Below, one piece after another: positions 51,071 through 62,191 of a DNA stretch of 64,000 nucleotides (positions are counted from its first letter, which is position 1; each line of letters opens with the position of its first letter). The notes under the pieces are model-generated. The model saw only the letters and a list, made by a program, of their open reading frames with translations, did not search any database and was not told the origin of the DNA. The position numbers and the translations under genes are program-made. The DNA comes from Kiloniellales bacterium (GTDB lineage Bacteria > Pseudomonadota > Alphaproteobacteria > Kiloniellales > JAKSDN01): assembly GCA_030064845.1 (NCBI GenBank), contig JASJEC010000011.1:27516-91515 (forward strand), given 5' to 3'.

Positions 51071-52414
51071 ATGCGCATAGCGATGATCGGCACGGGCTAT
51101 GTCGGGCTGGTGTCCGGGGCCTGCTTTTCGTCCTTCGGCCACGACGTGGTCTGCATCGACAAGGATGCCAAGAAGATCCGCGCCCTGAACGAGGGCGGCA
51201 TTCCCATTTTCGAACCCGGGCTCGACAGGTTGGTGGCAGAGAACGCAGAGGCCGGGCGGCTGTCGTTCTCAACCGAGTTGGCCGGGCCGGTCGCCGAGGC
51301 CGACGCCGTCTTCCTCGCAGTCGGCACCCCGCGGGACGAGGCCGACGGCAAGGCTGACCTGCGCTACGTCTTCGCGGCTGCGCGCGAGGTCGCCCTCGCC
51401 ATGGACGGCTACACCGTCGTGGTGACCAAATCGACCGTGCCCGTCGGGACCGGGCGCAAGGTCGCCGAGACCATTCGCAAGGCGCGGCCGGACGCCGCAT
51501 TCGACGTCGTCTCGAACCCCGAGTTCCTGCGTGAGGGCGCCGCTATCGAGGACTTCATGCGCCCAGACCGCGTGGTCCTCGGTTGCGAGGCCGAGCGCGC
51601 CAAGGAGGTCATGAAGCAAATCTACCGGCCGCTCTATCTCAACGAGACGCCGATCCTGTTCTCGACCCTGGAAACCGCCGAGCTGACCAAGTACGCCGCC
51701 AACGCCTTTCTCGCCACCAAGATCACCTTCATCAACGAGATGGCCGACCTCTGCGAGCGGGTCGGCGGGGACATTCAGCAGGTGGCCCGCGGCATCGGAC
51801 TCGACCGGCGGATCGGCTCGAAGTTCCTGCACCCGGGGCCGGGCTACGGCGGGTCGTGCTTCCCCAAGGACACCGAGGCGCTGGTGCAGACGGCGCGCGA
51901 GGCCGGCGGCGGGGTACGGATCGTGGAGACCGTGGTCGCGGTCAACCAGGAGCGCAAGAAGAGCATGGCCGGGCGCGTGATCGAGGCCTGCGGCGGTTCC
52001 GTGCGCGGCAAGACCCTCGCGGTGCTCGGTTTGACCTTCAAGCCGAACACCGACGACATGCGGGCGGCCCCGAGCCTCGATATCGTACCGGCGCTGCAGG
52101 CGGAGGGCGCCGCCATCCGCGCCTACGACCCGGAGGGCATGGGGGCGGCCGAGCCGCTGCTCGGCGGCGTGGTCTGGTGCGAGGACGCCTATGACGCCAT
52201 GCGCGAGGCCGACGCCCTGGTGATCATCACCGAATGGAACCAGTTCAGGGCGCTCGACCTGGCGCGCGCCAAGCAGCTGCTGCGCCAGCCGATCCTGGTC
52301 GACCTGCGCAACATCTACATGCCGGGCGAGGTCGCCGCCGCCGGCTTCCGCTACCGCTCGATCGGTCGGCCCGGACCCTTGGACCCGCAGCAGGTTCGGC
52401 AGGAGGCCGTGTGA
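51071..52414 (+). CDS. ugd: UDP-glucose 6-dehydrogenase
   Basis: Oxidises UDP-glucose to UDP-glucuronate with two NAD+. The 447-residue protein has [20 protein letters not shown] (GxGxxG), [13 protein letters not shown] [36 protein letters not shown], the lysine-containing [20 protein letters not shown] and the catalytic Cys in [14 protein letters not shown] near residue 260. Length and motif order are normal. GGAGGATCGGAGAG precedes the ATG. It is downstream of galU, and its TGA shares one base with the ATG of the phosphomannomutase gene (TGATG), so translation is coupled. Confidence 0.96.
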   Translation: MRIAMIGTGYVGLVSGACFSSFGHDVVCIDKDAKKIRALNEGGIPIFEPGLDRLVAENAEAGRLSFSTELAGPVAEADAVFLAVGTPRDEADGKADLRYVFAAAREVALAMDGYTVVVTKSTVPVGTGRKVAETIRKARPDAAFDVVSNPEFLREGAAIEDFMRPDRVVLGCEAERAKEVMKQIYRPLYLNETPILFSTLETAELTKYAANAFLATKITFINEMADLCERVGGDIQQVARGIGLDRRIGSKFLHPGPGYGGSCFPKDTEALVQTAREAGGGVRIVETVVAVNQERKKSMAGRVIEACGGSVRGKTLAVLGLTFKPNTDDMRAAPSLDIVPALQAEGAAIRAYDPEGMGAAEPLLGGVVWCEDAYDAMREADALVIITEWNQFRALDLARAKQLLRQPILVDLRNIYMPGEVAAAGFRYRSIGRPGPLDPQQVRQEAV

Positions 52415-53799
52415 TGACGATCTCGGAGCATCGTTTCGACCCCACGATCCTGCGCGACTACGACGTCCGCGGGGTCGTCGGCAAGACCCTCTCGGCACAG
52501 GACGCCGAGGCGCTGGGCCGCGCCTTTGGCACCGTCATCCGGCGGCGCGGCGGGTCGGCGGCGGCGGTCGGCTACGACGGTCGCCTCTCGTCGCCCGAAC
52601 TGGAGGCGGCGCTGGTCCAGGGCCTCGCGTCGGCCGGCGTCGACGTGCGGCGGGTCGGCCGCGGCCCGACGCCGATGCTCTACTACGCGACCCACGCCCT
52701 GCCGGTCGACGGCGGCGTGATGGTGACCGGCTCGCACAATCCGCCCGACTACAACGGCTTCAAGATGACCCTCAAGAAGGCCGCTTTCTTTGGCGACGAC
52801 GTCCGGAATCTGGGGCGCATCGCGGAGGCGGGAGACTTCGAATCGGGCCGAGGCGAGATCAGCGACCATGCGGTGTTCGACAGCTACGTCGAGCGCCTGG
52901 CGCAGGACTATGACGGGATCCGGGACCTCAAGGTCGCCTGGGACGCCGGCAACGGCGCCGCCGGCGAGGCCATGGCCGCGCTCACGCAGCGCCTGCCGGG
53001 CCGGCACCTGCTGCTGAACGAGACCATCGACGGGCTGTTTCCGGCCCACCACCCCGATCCGACCGTGGAAGCGAACCTGCGCCAGATCAAGGAGCTGGTG
53101 CTCGCCGAAGGTTGTGACCTCGGCGTGGCCTTCGACGGGGACGGCGATCGAATCGGCGCGATCGACGGACAGGGCCGCGTTCTCTGGGGCGATCAGATCA
53201 TGCTGCTGATGGCCGAGGACATCCTGAAGCAGCATCCCGGCTCAACCTTCATCGCAGACGTCAAGGCGAGCCAGGCGCTGTTCGACGGGATCGCCGCGGC
53301 CGGCGGCGACGCCATCATGTGGAAGACCGGCCATTCCCTCATCAAGTCGAAGATGGCCGAGACCGGCGCGCTGTTCGCCGGCGAGATGAGCGCGCACCTG
53401 TTCTTCGCCGACCGCTACTACGGCTTCGACGACGGCCTCTACGCCGCGGTGCGCCTGATCGGCGCGGTCTCCCGCTCCGGCCGCAGCCTGGCCGACTACC
53501 GGGACGGCCTGCCGCCGCTGGTCAACACGCCGGAATTGCGGTTTCCCTGCGCTGAGGACCGCAAGCAGCCGGTGATCAGCGAGGTCAAGAAGCGCTTGGC
53601 CGCCGAGGGGGCCGAGGTCAACGAGATCGACGGGGTGCGCGTCAAGACCGATGACGGCTGGTGGCTGCTGCGCGCCTCCAACACCCAGGACGTCCTGGTC
53701 GCCCGCTGCGAGGCCGCCGACCAGGCGGGGCTCGCCCGCCTAAAGGCCGCGCTCTCGGCGCATCTCGAGGCCTGCGGCCTTTCCCTGCCTGCGGACTGA
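52414..53799 (+). CDS. Phosphomannomutase/phosphoglucomutase
   Basis: Alpha-D-phosphohexomutase of 461 residues. The active-site serine loop is [16 protein letters not shown] (Ser107), the Mg-binding loop is [15 protein letters not shown] near residue 242, the sugar-binding loop [15 protein letters not shown] near 325 and the phosphate-binding C-terminal loop [18 protein letters not shown]. The start [13 protein letters not shown] is typical of AlgC/ManB. It can feed GDP-mannose or glucose-1-phosphate synthesis, which fits its position after galU-ugd. The start at 52414 is set by the TGATG overlap; an open frame beginning at 52234 lies within ugd and is spurious. Confidence 0.95.
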   Translation: MTISEHRFDPTILRDYDVRGVVGKTLSAQDAEALGRAFGTVIRRRGGSAAAVGYDGRLSSPELEAALVQGLASAGVDVRRVGRGPTPMLYYATHALPVDGGVMVTGSHNPPDYNGFKMTLKKAAFFGDDVRNLGRIAEAGDFESGRGEISDHAVFDSYVERLAQDYDGIRDLKVAWDAGNGAAGEAMAALTQRLPGRHLLLNETIDGLFPAHHPDPTVEANLRQIKELVLAEGCDLGVAFDGDGDRIGAIDGQGRVLWGDQIMLLMAEDILKQHPGSTFIADVKASQALFDGIAAAGGDAIMWKTGHSLIKSKMAETGALFAGEMSAHLFFADRYYGFDDGLYAAVRLIGAVSRSGRSLADYRDGLPPLVNTPELRFPCAEDRKQPVISEVKKRLAAEGAEVNEIDGVRVKTDDGWWLLRASNTQDVLVARCEAADQAGLARLKAALSAHLEACGLSLPAD

Positions 53800-53813
53800 C
53801 CCCGGGGCGGAGC

Positions 53814-54335
53814 GTGCGGTTCTTCTTCTACGGCACCTTGATGGACGACGACGTCTGCCGCGCGGTGCTCGGCGAGCGCTGTCGCCAAATGCGGGTGGAA
53901 CCGGCCGTTCTGCCCGGCTATCGGCGGGTGCGGGCGGCCCGCGGCGACTTTCCGGTCCTGACCCGACGCAGCGGCCGGCGGCTCGACGGCCTTCTGGTCC
54001 GGAACCTGCCGGGCGACGCCCTGCTCGCCATCGCCCATTACGAGGGCCCGGACTACGCGCCGCGCCGCGCCACGGTCATCGACCGGAACGGCGGGCGCCA
54101 TCCGGCCTGGATCTTCATGCCGCGCCGCGGCCGGGTCGTCTCGGCGCGGCCCTGGCGCTTCGATCGCTGGCAGAAGCACGGTAAGGCCCGGCTCCGGCCC
54201 CGGCTCGAACGCTGGATGCTGGAGTTCGGCGCCTTGACCCTGCAATCGGTCGACACGCCGTGGCACGTCAAGCGGCAGATTCTCGCCCTTTGCCGCGAGC
54301 AGGAGGAAATGCTCAGCGCGCCGCCGGCTCCTTGA
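53814..54335 (+). CDS. Gamma-glutamylcyclotransferase/AIG2-like protein
   Basis: Protein of 173 residues with the AIG2/GGCT fold. It starts VRFFFYGTLMDDDVCRAVLG, where FYGTLM is the substrate-cavity motif, and carries PAVLPGYRRVRA and LLAIAHYEGPDYAPRRATV, in which the Glu of HYEG is the probable catalytic acid. The C-terminal 60 residues are basic (KHGKARLRPRLERWM). The start is GTG at 53814 with GGGGCGGA upstream; the longer frame overlapping the mutase gene is not real. It may act on gamma-glutamyl amines or peptides. It ends 23 bases inside the convergent aquaporin gene. Confidence 0.88.
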   Translation: MRFFFYGTLMDDDVCRAVLGERCRQMRVEPAVLPGYRRVRAARGDFPVLTRRSGRRLDGLLVRNLPGDALLAIAHYEGPDYAPRRATVIDRNGGRHPAWIFMPRRGRVVSARPWRFDRWQKHGKARLRPRLERWMLEFGALTLQSVDTPWHVKRQILALCREQEEMLSAPPAP

Positions 54336-55032
54336 GCGATTCGCCCTCCGCGCTCTCCGCCGGCAGCGGCGCCAGAAGCCAGCCGAAAATCAGGGTTGCG
54401 AGCACCGATCCCACGAGCTGAGCGACAATAAAGCCGGGCACGTGGGCGGGCAGGATGCCGGAAAAGGTGTCGGTGAAGCCCCGGGCGATCGTCACCGCGG
54501 GATTGGCGAAGGAGGTCGAGGCGGTGAACCAGTAGCCCGCCGTGATGTAGAGGCCGACGGCGAAGGGCACGACCGGTGGCCGCCAGCGCACACAGGCGAG
54601 GATGGTCGCGACCAAGCCGAAGGTCGCGACGATCTCGGCGAACCACTGGGCGGGGCCGGTCCGGCTGTTGGTCGAGAACTGCAGGACTGCCTCCTCGAAC
54701 ATGAAGTGGGCGGCGAAGACGCCGGCGAGCCCGCCGACGACCTGCGCGCCCACGTAGAGAAGGGCGTCGGGTGGCGATATCTGGCGGCGAAGCGCGAAGC
54801 TGAGGGTTACCGCCGGATTGAAATGGGCCCCCGAGATCGGTCCGAAGACCAGGATCAGGACGACGAGGATCGCCCCGGTCGCGATGGTGTTTCCGAGCAG
54901 CGCGATGGCGACGTTGCCGCCCGCCAGGCGCTCACCCATGATGCCCGAGCCGACCACGGTGGCGAGCAGCAGAGCGGTACCCAGTGCCTCCGCCGTCAGG
55001 CGCCGGGGCTTGTCGAAAGTGTGGACCACCAA
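54313..55032 (-). CDS. aqpS: Aquaporin/aquaglyceroporin, AqpS-like arsenite channel
   Basis: MIP-family channel of 239 residues with six helices and the two half-helix motifs SGAHFNPAVTLSF and TSFANPAVTIARG. It is the last gene of an arsR-arsC-channel operon, two bases after arsC. No ArsB or Acr3 pump is present. In Sinorhizobium meliloti (known case) AqpS in the ars operon lets arsenite made by ArsC flow out of the cell; the same job is inferred here. The C-terminal tail is short and acidic. The gene overlaps the convergent cyclotransferase gene by 23 bases. Confidence 0.9.
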   Translation of the reverse strand: MVVHTFDKPRRLTAEALGTALLLATVVGSGIMGERLAGGNVAIALLGNTIATGAILVVLILVFGPISGAHFNPAVTLSFALRRQISPPDALLYVGAQVVGGLAGVFAAHFMFEEAVLQFSTNSRTGPAQWFAEIVATFGLVATILACVRWRPPVVPFAVGLYITAGYWFTASTSFANPAVTIARGFTDTFSGILPAHVPGFIVAQLVGSVLATLIFGWLLAPLPAESAEGESLKEPAAR

Positions 55033-55033
55033 T

Positions 55034-55570
55034 CTAAGCGTCTTGCTTTGCGGCGCCCGCGGTGGAGCGCCCGATCTCTTCGAGCCGCTTCTTCAGGGTC
55101 AGGCGGTCCAGGGACTCCATGGGCAGATTGGCGAAAACGCTGATGCGGTTGGAGAGCATGCGGAAGGCTTCGGCGAAGGCGATCCGCTTCTCGGCCTCCA
55201 GGCCGTCCTCGGCCGCCGGATCGGGCAGGCCCCAATGCGCGCTCATCGGGTGACCGGGCCAGACCGGGCAGACCTCGTCGGCCGCGTTGTCGCAGACTGT
55301 GAAGACGAAATCTATCGGTGGTGCGCCCTTCTCGGCGAACTCCGCCCAGTCCTTGGAGCGCAGGTCCTTAACCGGATAATTCTCGCTCTCCAGCAGCTCG
55401 AGGGCGTAGGGGTTGACCTGCCCGGCCGGGTGGCTGCCGGCGCTGTAACCCCTGAAGCCGTAGCCCCGCGAGCGGTCGCCGCCGATCCGGTTCATGATGC
55501 ACTCGGCCATGATGCTGCGCGCCGAGTTGCCGGTGCAGAGAAAAAGCACATTGTAGATCTTCCCGCTCAT
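55034..55570 (-). CDS. arsC: Arsenate reductase, low-molecular-weight phosphatase type
   Basis: Cytoplasmic arsenate reductase of 178 residues. The P-loop is VLFLCTGNSARSIM (Cys12, CX5R), and the redox Cys pair is FTVCDNAADEVCPVWPG (Cys93, Cys101), as in thioredoxin-linked ArsC proteins. PYALELLESENYPVKDLRSK and HWGLPDPAAEDGLEAEKRIAF (landmarks shortened) fit too. It converts arsenate to arsenite for exit through the channel encoded next. I chose the ATG at 55570, which has GGGAGGGATC upstream, rather than the in-frame ATG at 55594 inside arsR. The C-terminus is longer than usual, about 35 residues, with KKRLEEIGR. Confidence 0.93.
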   Translation of the reverse strand: MSGKIYNVLFLCTGNSARSIMAECIMNRIGGDRSRGYGFRGYSAGSHPAGQVNPYALELLESENYPVKDLRSKDWAEFAEKGAPPIDFVFTVCDNAADEVCPVWPGHPMSAHWGLPDPAAEDGLEAEKRIAFAEAFRMLSNRISVFANLPMESLDRLTLKKRLEEIGRSTAGAAKQDA

Positions 55571-55586
55571 CGATCCCTCCCTCGTT

Positions 55587-55922
55587 TCAGTCATCGCAGA
55601 GATCCGACTGCGCGGTCAGTTCGCCGCAGATCTCGGGGTGCCCTTGGCAACAATCCTGGGTCAGGAATGACAGGACCCGCCGCGTGCCCTCGACGCTCAC
55701 GGCATAGAAGATATGGCGCTGGCGGCGCCAGGCGTGAATGAGTTCCGCGCCCTCGAGCTGACCGAGGTGGAACGAGAGGCTGGATGGCGCCATGTCGAGC
55801 CGCCTGGCGATTTCGCCCGCCGCCAGCCCGCTGGGGCCTTGCCGCATCAGCAGACGGAAGATCGCGAGGCGATGCTCGCTGGCCAGGGCGGCGAGCGCCC
55901 GTGTCGCTTGCTTCGGATCCAT
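55587..55922 (-). CDS. arsR: ArsR-family arsenic-responsive repressor
   Basis: Winged-helix repressor of 111 residues. The recognition helix region is LDMAPSSLSFHLGQLEGAELI, and the N-terminal LAALASEHRLAIFRLLM helix is typical. The inducer site is probably the C-terminal DCCQGHPEIC (Cys91, Cys92, Cys99), the layout seen in the Acidithiobacillus-type ArsR and not the CVC motif in the DNA-binding helix of E. coli ArsR. It is first in the arsR-arsC-aqpS operon and should repress its own promoter, where a dyad directly abuts the start codon. Confidence 0.94.
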   Translation of the reverse strand: MDPKQATRALAALASEHRLAIFRLLMRQGPSGLAAGEIARRLDMAPSSLSFHLGQLEGAELIHAWRRQRHIFYAVSVEGTRRVLSFLTQDCCQGHPEICGELTAQSDLCDD

Positions 55923-55950
55923 GGTTCGAAATTACTCGAATTGTCGAACC
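55923..55950 (-). promoter_or_regulatory. Probable ArsR operator
   Basis: GGTTCGA (55923-55929) and TCGAACC (55944-55950) are exact inverted half-sites 14 bases apart, directly before the arsR ATG. AATTACTCGAATT in the middle is itself nearly symmetric. A -35-like TTGACT (minus strand, complement of 55956-55961) lies just upstream. The position suits autoregulation; the operator assignment is inferred from symmetry and place. Confidence 0.6.
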
Positions 55951-56046
55951 ACGCAAGTCAAGGATGTTTGACAGGCGGACCCGTGAGAGACAGATGCAGG
56001 GTTCTCTGCGGAGTGCGCCCGGTGAAGGGGCGGCCGGTTCGCCTAA

Positions 56047-57366
56047 TCAGCTGCCGCGCGTGTTGTTGAGCGCGACCTTCAGCTTCTTGGGGCCCCGGAC
56101 CACCATGCAGTCGATCTTGGCCGACTTCAGCTGCCGGCAGGCGAGCCGGGCTTGCTTCTCGCTCAAGCCGATCAACTGGGCGCGGTAGAGCAGTCCTTTC
56201 CGGCCCTTGATCTTGCGGATCAGCACCTGGGTTCCGCCGAGTATCTTCGGCAGCTTACGCGCGGCCTTCGACGCGGCGTTTTCGGCCGGTTTCACCCGAT
56301 AGAACGCGCCGACCTGGACGCCCCAGCGGCCCGCCATCGAAACGGTCTCCACCAGCTGCGAGCCGGCGCGGCGCGCCGTCAGCAGTGCCTCGGGCTTGGG
56401 CTGCGGCACCGGCAGCATGCCGGAAGTCCCGCGCGCGAACTTGGCCCGGCTCTTCTGCTTGACTGCCGGCGCGCCCACCGCGATCAGCTTGCCCGGCTTC
56501 GATCCGGGGGTATGACTCACCAGCGGGATGGGCTTGGAAAAGCCCTTCTCGAGCAGCGCGGTAATGTGCTTGTCCCGCGAACGCGCCGTCCTGCCGCCAA
56601 ACACCACGGCGACCAGGCGACGCCCGTCCCGCACGGTTGAAGCCGCGAGATTATAGCCCGAGGCCCGGGTGTAGCCCGTCTTCAGCCCGTCGGTGCCGTC
56701 GTAGTTGGTCAGCAGCGTGTTGTGGTTCGTGTGGGTGCGTCCGCGGTAGCGGAACGTCTTCGCCGAGAAGAAGCTGTAATACTGCGGATAGTGCCTGATC
56801 AGCGCGGTGACGAGCTTGGCCATGTCCCGCGCCGTGCTCAGCTGGCGGCGGTTCGGCAGGCCCGAGGCGTTGCGGAAGTTGGTCCGCTTCATGCCCAGGA
56901 GCTGGGCCTTCTTGTTCATCTGCTGGGCGAACTTGCGCTCGGTCCGGCCGAGCGCTTCCGCCAGTACCACGGCGACGTCGTTGGCGGACTTGGTCACCAG
57001 GGCCAGGATCGCTTGCTTCACCGTGATCCGCTGGTTGCGCTTCAGTCCCAGCTTGGAGGGCGGCTGGCGCGCCGCCCGCCGCGATACCTTCAGGCTCTGA
57101 TCCAGTCTTAGCCGGCCGTCTTCCAGCGCCTCGAACGCCATATAAAGGGTCATCATCTTGGTGAGCGAGGCCGGGTAGTTCCGCGTATCGGCGTTGACCT
57201 CGTAGAGCACCTGGCCGGTCATGCTGTCGACCACGATCGAGGCGTAGCGCGCGGAAGCCGGGCTCGCCAGAGCGGTGGCCAGGAAAATGCCCACACAAAG
57301 AGAAAGAACCCCGGCCCAGCGCCTTGGATTCAATCCAACAGAGCAAACTTTCGCGCCACGGGCCAA
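56047..57366 (-). CDS. D-alanyl-D-alanine carboxypeptidase (PBP5/6 type) with SPOR domain
   Basis: Periplasmic peptidoglycan enzyme of 439 residues that removes the terminal D-Ala of pentapeptide stems. A signal (about 17-39, ending ASPASA) precedes the S11 domain with SLTK (67-70), SAN (127-129) and KTG (229-231). A linker and a C-terminal SPOR domain (about 350-435, starting WGVQVGAFYRVKPAENA) follow; SPOR binds denuded glycan at the septum, so it may act in division. The ORF opens with TTG at 57366; a second TTG at 57333 starting NPRRWAGVL is an equal candidate. Fusion of DacA to SPOR is common in alphaproteobacteria. Confidence 0.92.
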   Translation of the reverse strand: MARGAKVCSVGLNPRRWAGVLSLCVGIFLATALASPASARYASIVVDSMTGQVLYEVNADTRNYPASLTKMMTLYMAFEALEDGRLRLDQSLKVSRRAARQPPSKLGLKRNQRITVKQAILALVTKSANDVAVVLAEALGRTERKFAQQMNKKAQLLGMKRTNFRNASGLPNRRQLSTARDMAKLVTALIRHYPQYYSFFSAKTFRYRGRTHTNHNTLLTNYDGTDGLKTGYTRASGYNLAASTVRDGRRLVAVVFGGRTARSRDKHITALLEKGFSKPIPLVSHTPGSKPGKLIAVGAPAVKQKSRAKFARGTSGMLPVPQPKPEALLTARRAGSQLVETVSMAGRWGVQVGAFYRVKPAENAASKAARKLPKILGGTQVLIRKIKGRKGLLYRAQLIGLSEKQARLACRQLKSAKIDCMVVRGPKKLKVALNNTRGS

Positions 57367-57547
57367 AGTTTAGATCCCGAACAAGGCCGAGGATTTCGAT
57401 GATTCGATTAAGATTCTAGGGGAGTTAACCACGAGGTGTCCAGGGTAATTCTCTGACGATTACAATAAGGTTAAGTGGCCTCCTGCCCGTCATGATGGCA
57501 CGGAACGACCGTCTCGAGGAGCTCCCGGCGCTTCCTTGGGCATGGGC

Positions 57548-58303
57548 TCACGTCTCGTCCTTGACCAGGGCCAGCCGGGTGCCGGGAACCAGGGGGCGTA
57601 CCCAGGGGCCGACCGGCATCTCCCGGGCCAGCTTGGTCAGCTGCTCGTTCCACCAGCGCCGCTGGTCGGTCAGCTCGTCGTAGTCGTAGTGTGCCTCGCG
57701 CCAAGTCGAGTCGCTGGTCGCGAAAGTCATGATATCGAGCGGAAAGCCGACGTCGGACGAGCTGAAGCGGGTCGAATCGAACGACAGGTAGGACAGCTTG
57801 AGCGCGGTCTCCAGATCGCTCTCGACGGTCAGCGCCCGGTCGAGGATAGGCTTGCCGTAGGCGGTGGCGCCGATCGCCAGGTACGGGCTGCGCTGCCCGA
57901 CCTCGATCCAGTTCGCCTCGGGATAGACCAGGAAGAGGCTCGGCTCCCGGTCCTCGCCGATCTGGCCGGCCAGGATGCTGTGCAGATTGAAGCTGAGCTC
58001 CGAGCGCTCCAGGGTCTCGCGGTCATCGTCCGCCACGGCGCGCAGGCACCGGGCGTAGGTCTCGACCGCGTCGAGCAGCGTGGCGGTGCCGTTCGGGCCG
58101 CTCTGTTCCAGCGCCCGGTCGAAGTACGCCAGGGTCTTGTCGCGCAGCGATCTCAGCCCCGAGCTCATGACGCAGACCTCGCCGCCGGCCGCGCCGTGGC
58201 GCGAGATCTTGCGGGCCTGGGTGACCTGGGTCCCGCTGGTCAGCCGACCGTCCGCCAGGCAGACCAGCCCTTCGTTTACCTTGATCGCGAGGCAATAGGT
58301 CAT
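57548..58303 (-). CDS. Anbu-type proteasome-like peptidase
   Basis: Ntn-hydrolase of 251 residues related to HslV and 20S beta subunits. It starts MTYCLAIKVNEGLVCLADGR; removal of Met would expose Thr2 as nucleophile, as in Anbu. SSGLRSLRDKTLAYFDRAL and FLVYPEANWIEVGQRSPYLAIGATAYGK and ILDRALTVESDLETALKLSYL (landmarks) fit the Anbu family. The usual SDTRTNAG motif is LADGRLTSG here. The ATG at 58303 is fixed by the Thr2 requirement; an ATG at 58378 is spurious. The usual Anbu partners (alpha-E, circularly permuted ATP-grasp, transglutaminase) are absent. It is divergent from the phasin gene. Confidence 0.88.
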   Translation of the reverse strand: MTYCLAIKVNEGLVCLADGRLTSGTQVTQARKISRHGAAGGEVCVMSSGLRSLRDKTLAYFDRALEQSGPNGTATLLDAVETYARCLRAVADDDRETLERSELSFNLHSILAGQIGEDREPSLFLVYPEANWIEVGQRSPYLAIGATAYGKPILDRALTVESDLETALKLSYLSFDSTRFSSSDVGFPLDIMTFATSDSTWREAHYDYDELTDQRRWWNEQLTKLAREMPVGPWVRPLVPGTRLALVKDET

Positions 58304-58417
58304 GGTCGCTCGCCGGCCAAGTCTCGCCCCCGTTGCTTGCCAGAATCGGGTGAGCTGAAGTCGGCGAAACTCTGGCATGGCCCCTGGCCGCGGACAAGCG
58401 GCAAGATAACGAGAAAA

Positions 58418-58497
58418 TTATGTTGCAATGCACAATAAACCCTTGACCCCGGGTCTGGAGTGGCTATGTTATCGGTTATGTTGCGGTGCAGCATAAA
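58418..58497 (+). promoter_or_regulatory. Phasin promoter flanked by two copies of a TGC-rich operator
   Basis: Two related 22-mers, TTATGTTGCAATGCACAATAAA (58418-58439) in shortened description TTATGTTGC-AATGCA and TTATGTTGC-GGTGCA (58476-58497), start 58 bases apart. Between them lies a sigma-70-like promoter: TTGACC (58443-58448), 16-base spacer, TATGTT (58465-58470). The second copy would cover the transcription start. TGC-rich sites in phasin promoters bind the repressor PhaR in other alphaproteobacteria, so PhaR control is inferred. Confidence 0.65.
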
Positions 58498-58591
58498 GCT
58501 GATAGCCGCCGACAAAGCAACGTTCGGTCTGAGGCGCTGGGTGGGAATTTCGAAGCGCCGCAGCCGTCTAACGAGCCAGGAGTGAGGAACG

Positions 58592-59131
58592 ATGACCACC
58601 ACGAGAAAGACCAACGGGAAGACCGCCAAGCCGGCCAAGACCGTTGAGGATGCCATGACGGCCAGCAAGGAGACCGTCGAGGCCGTCGTCGAGGCCGGTA
58701 CGGTTGCGGCGACCAAGAGCTACGACCAGGCCGTCGCGATGACCAAGGAGCAGGTCGAGAAGACGTCCAAGGCCATGTTCGAGGGCTACGGCGATTTCAG
58801 CGATCTCGGCCAGCAGAACTACGAGGCGATGGTGAAGTCGGGCACGATCTACGCCAAGGGCTTCGAGACCATCGGCCAGGAGATGATGGAGTTCACCCGC
58901 AGCTCGATCGAGGGCAACGTCTCGGCGGCGAAGGCCATCATGGGCGCCAAGAACATCAAGGAGATGGTCGATTTGCAGAGCGAGTTCGCCCGCAAGAGCA
59001 TCGACCAGGCGGTCGCCGAGTACAGCAAGTTGACCGAGATGTCGATGAAGCTGGCCAGCGACGCCATGGCGCCGATCCAGGCGCGCGTCGAGGACACGAC
59101 CGGAAAGATGTGGAAGCCCGTCAGCTTCTGA
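58592..59131 (+). CDS. Phasin (PHB granule-associated protein)
   Basis: Granule coat protein of 179 residues, all-helical and without Cys. The N-terminus is Lys/Thr rich (TTTRKTNGKTAKPAKTVE), then amphipathic helices: YGDFSDLGQQNYEAMVKSGT, GFETIGQEMMEFTRSSIEGN, and MVDLQSEFARKSIDQAVAEY, the last a close match to the phasin_2 pattern. It coats polyhydroxybutyrate granules and fits the 3HB-oligomer hydrolase at 41.5 kb. AGGAGTGAGGAA precedes the ATG. It is transcribed alone from the double-operator promoter and ends in a strong terminator. Confidence 0.94.
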   Translation: MTTTRKTNGKTAKPAKTVEDAMTASKETVEAVVEAGTVAATKSYDQAVAMTKEQVEKTSKAMFEGYGDFSDLGQQNYEAMVKSGTIYAKGFETIGQEMMEFTRSSIEGNVSAAKAIMGAKNIKEMVDLQSEFARKSIDQAVAEYSKLTEMSMKLASDAMAPIQARVEDTTGKMWKPVSF

Positions 59132-59205
59132 TCCGATCCGGATTTCGGATACCCGGTCCCTGGAGACGCGGCACGGCCGCGCGAAGGGGACCGGGAAAGC
59201 CTGCG

Positions 59206-59238
59206 AAAAGGCCTCTGAACCGTCAGAGGCCTTTTTTT
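59206..59238 (+). terminator. Rho-independent terminator of the phasin gene
   Basis: AAAAGGCCTCTGA (59206-59218), loop ACCG, then TCAGAGGCCTTTTTTT (59223-59238): a 9-bp GC-rich stem followed directly by a run of seven T. It is the clearest intrinsic terminator in the window. Confidence 0.92.
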
Positions 59239-59541
59239 GTGTTCGCCGGCGCGGACCGCCGGCTCCGGGCCTATTCCTTGAAGTCGAAAAAAATCTTGTA
59301 AATTCTACCGAAAACAGCAATCAGAAAAAAGAGCGTCCCTGTCTCCGTCAGGATTCTCCCGGGCGATCGCATTCCGTCGGGCGTCCGTATTATGGTAGGT
59401 TGATATCTCCAGGGAATTGGTTTCACCGCGTTAACGAGACCCTTTTCCAAGCTGGGTGAATCCCAATATCATGTCTTAGGCGCGTCGCGGTGGAAGCGTC
59501 CTCATAGGAGTTGAGGAACGAGTATTGGGATCGGCACTAAC
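59239..59541 (+). promoter_or_regulatory. Leader region of clpS
   Basis: A 303-bp spacer without a gene. It starts with an A/T-rich block. CTTGAA near 59278 followed 16 bases later by TAAATT could form a promoter, and a GGAATTGG/CCAAGCTGGG area lies further down. I see no confirmed heat-shock or other specific site; the region most likely holds the clpS promoter and a long leader. Confidence 0.4.
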
Positions 59542-59868
59542 ATGAGCGGCAAGGGGCGAGAAGGGGACGACCTTCCGACGACCGGCATCGTCGTCGAGTC
59601 CAAGCCCAAGACCAAGAAGCCGTCGATGTACAAAGTCCTGATGCTGAACGACGACTACACGCCGATGGAGTTCGTGGTTCACGTGCTGGAGCGCTTCTTC
59701 GGCAAGGCGCGCGAAGAAGCGACGCAGATCATGCTGCACGTTCATCGGCGCGGTGTCGGCATCTGCGGCGTCTTCACCTACGAGGTCGCCGAGACGAAGG
59801 TCACGCAGGTCGTTGACTACGCCCGCCAGCACCAGCACCCCTTGCAGTGCACATTGGAAAAGGAATAG
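59542..59868 (+). CDS. clpS: ATP-dependent Clp protease adaptor
   Basis: N-end-rule adaptor of 108 residues that hands substrates to ClpAP. The conserved core reads [20 protein letters not shown], where Asn-Asp-Asp and Met form the N-degron pocket, followed by [22 protein letters not shown] with the binding His. It starts with a short disordered Lys-rich tail. It is seven bases upstream of clpA, the usual operon. Alphaproteobacteria often have two ClpS copies; this one, next to clpA, should be the housekeeping ClpS1. Confidence 0.96.
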   Translation: MSGKGREGDDLPTTGIVVESKPKTKKPSMYKVLMLNDDYTPMEFVVHVLERFFGKAREEATQIMLHVHRRGVGICGVFTYEVAETKVTQVVDYARQHQHPLQCTLEKE

Positions 59869-59875
59869 AGGGTCG

Positions 59876-62191
<2,316 letters not shown>

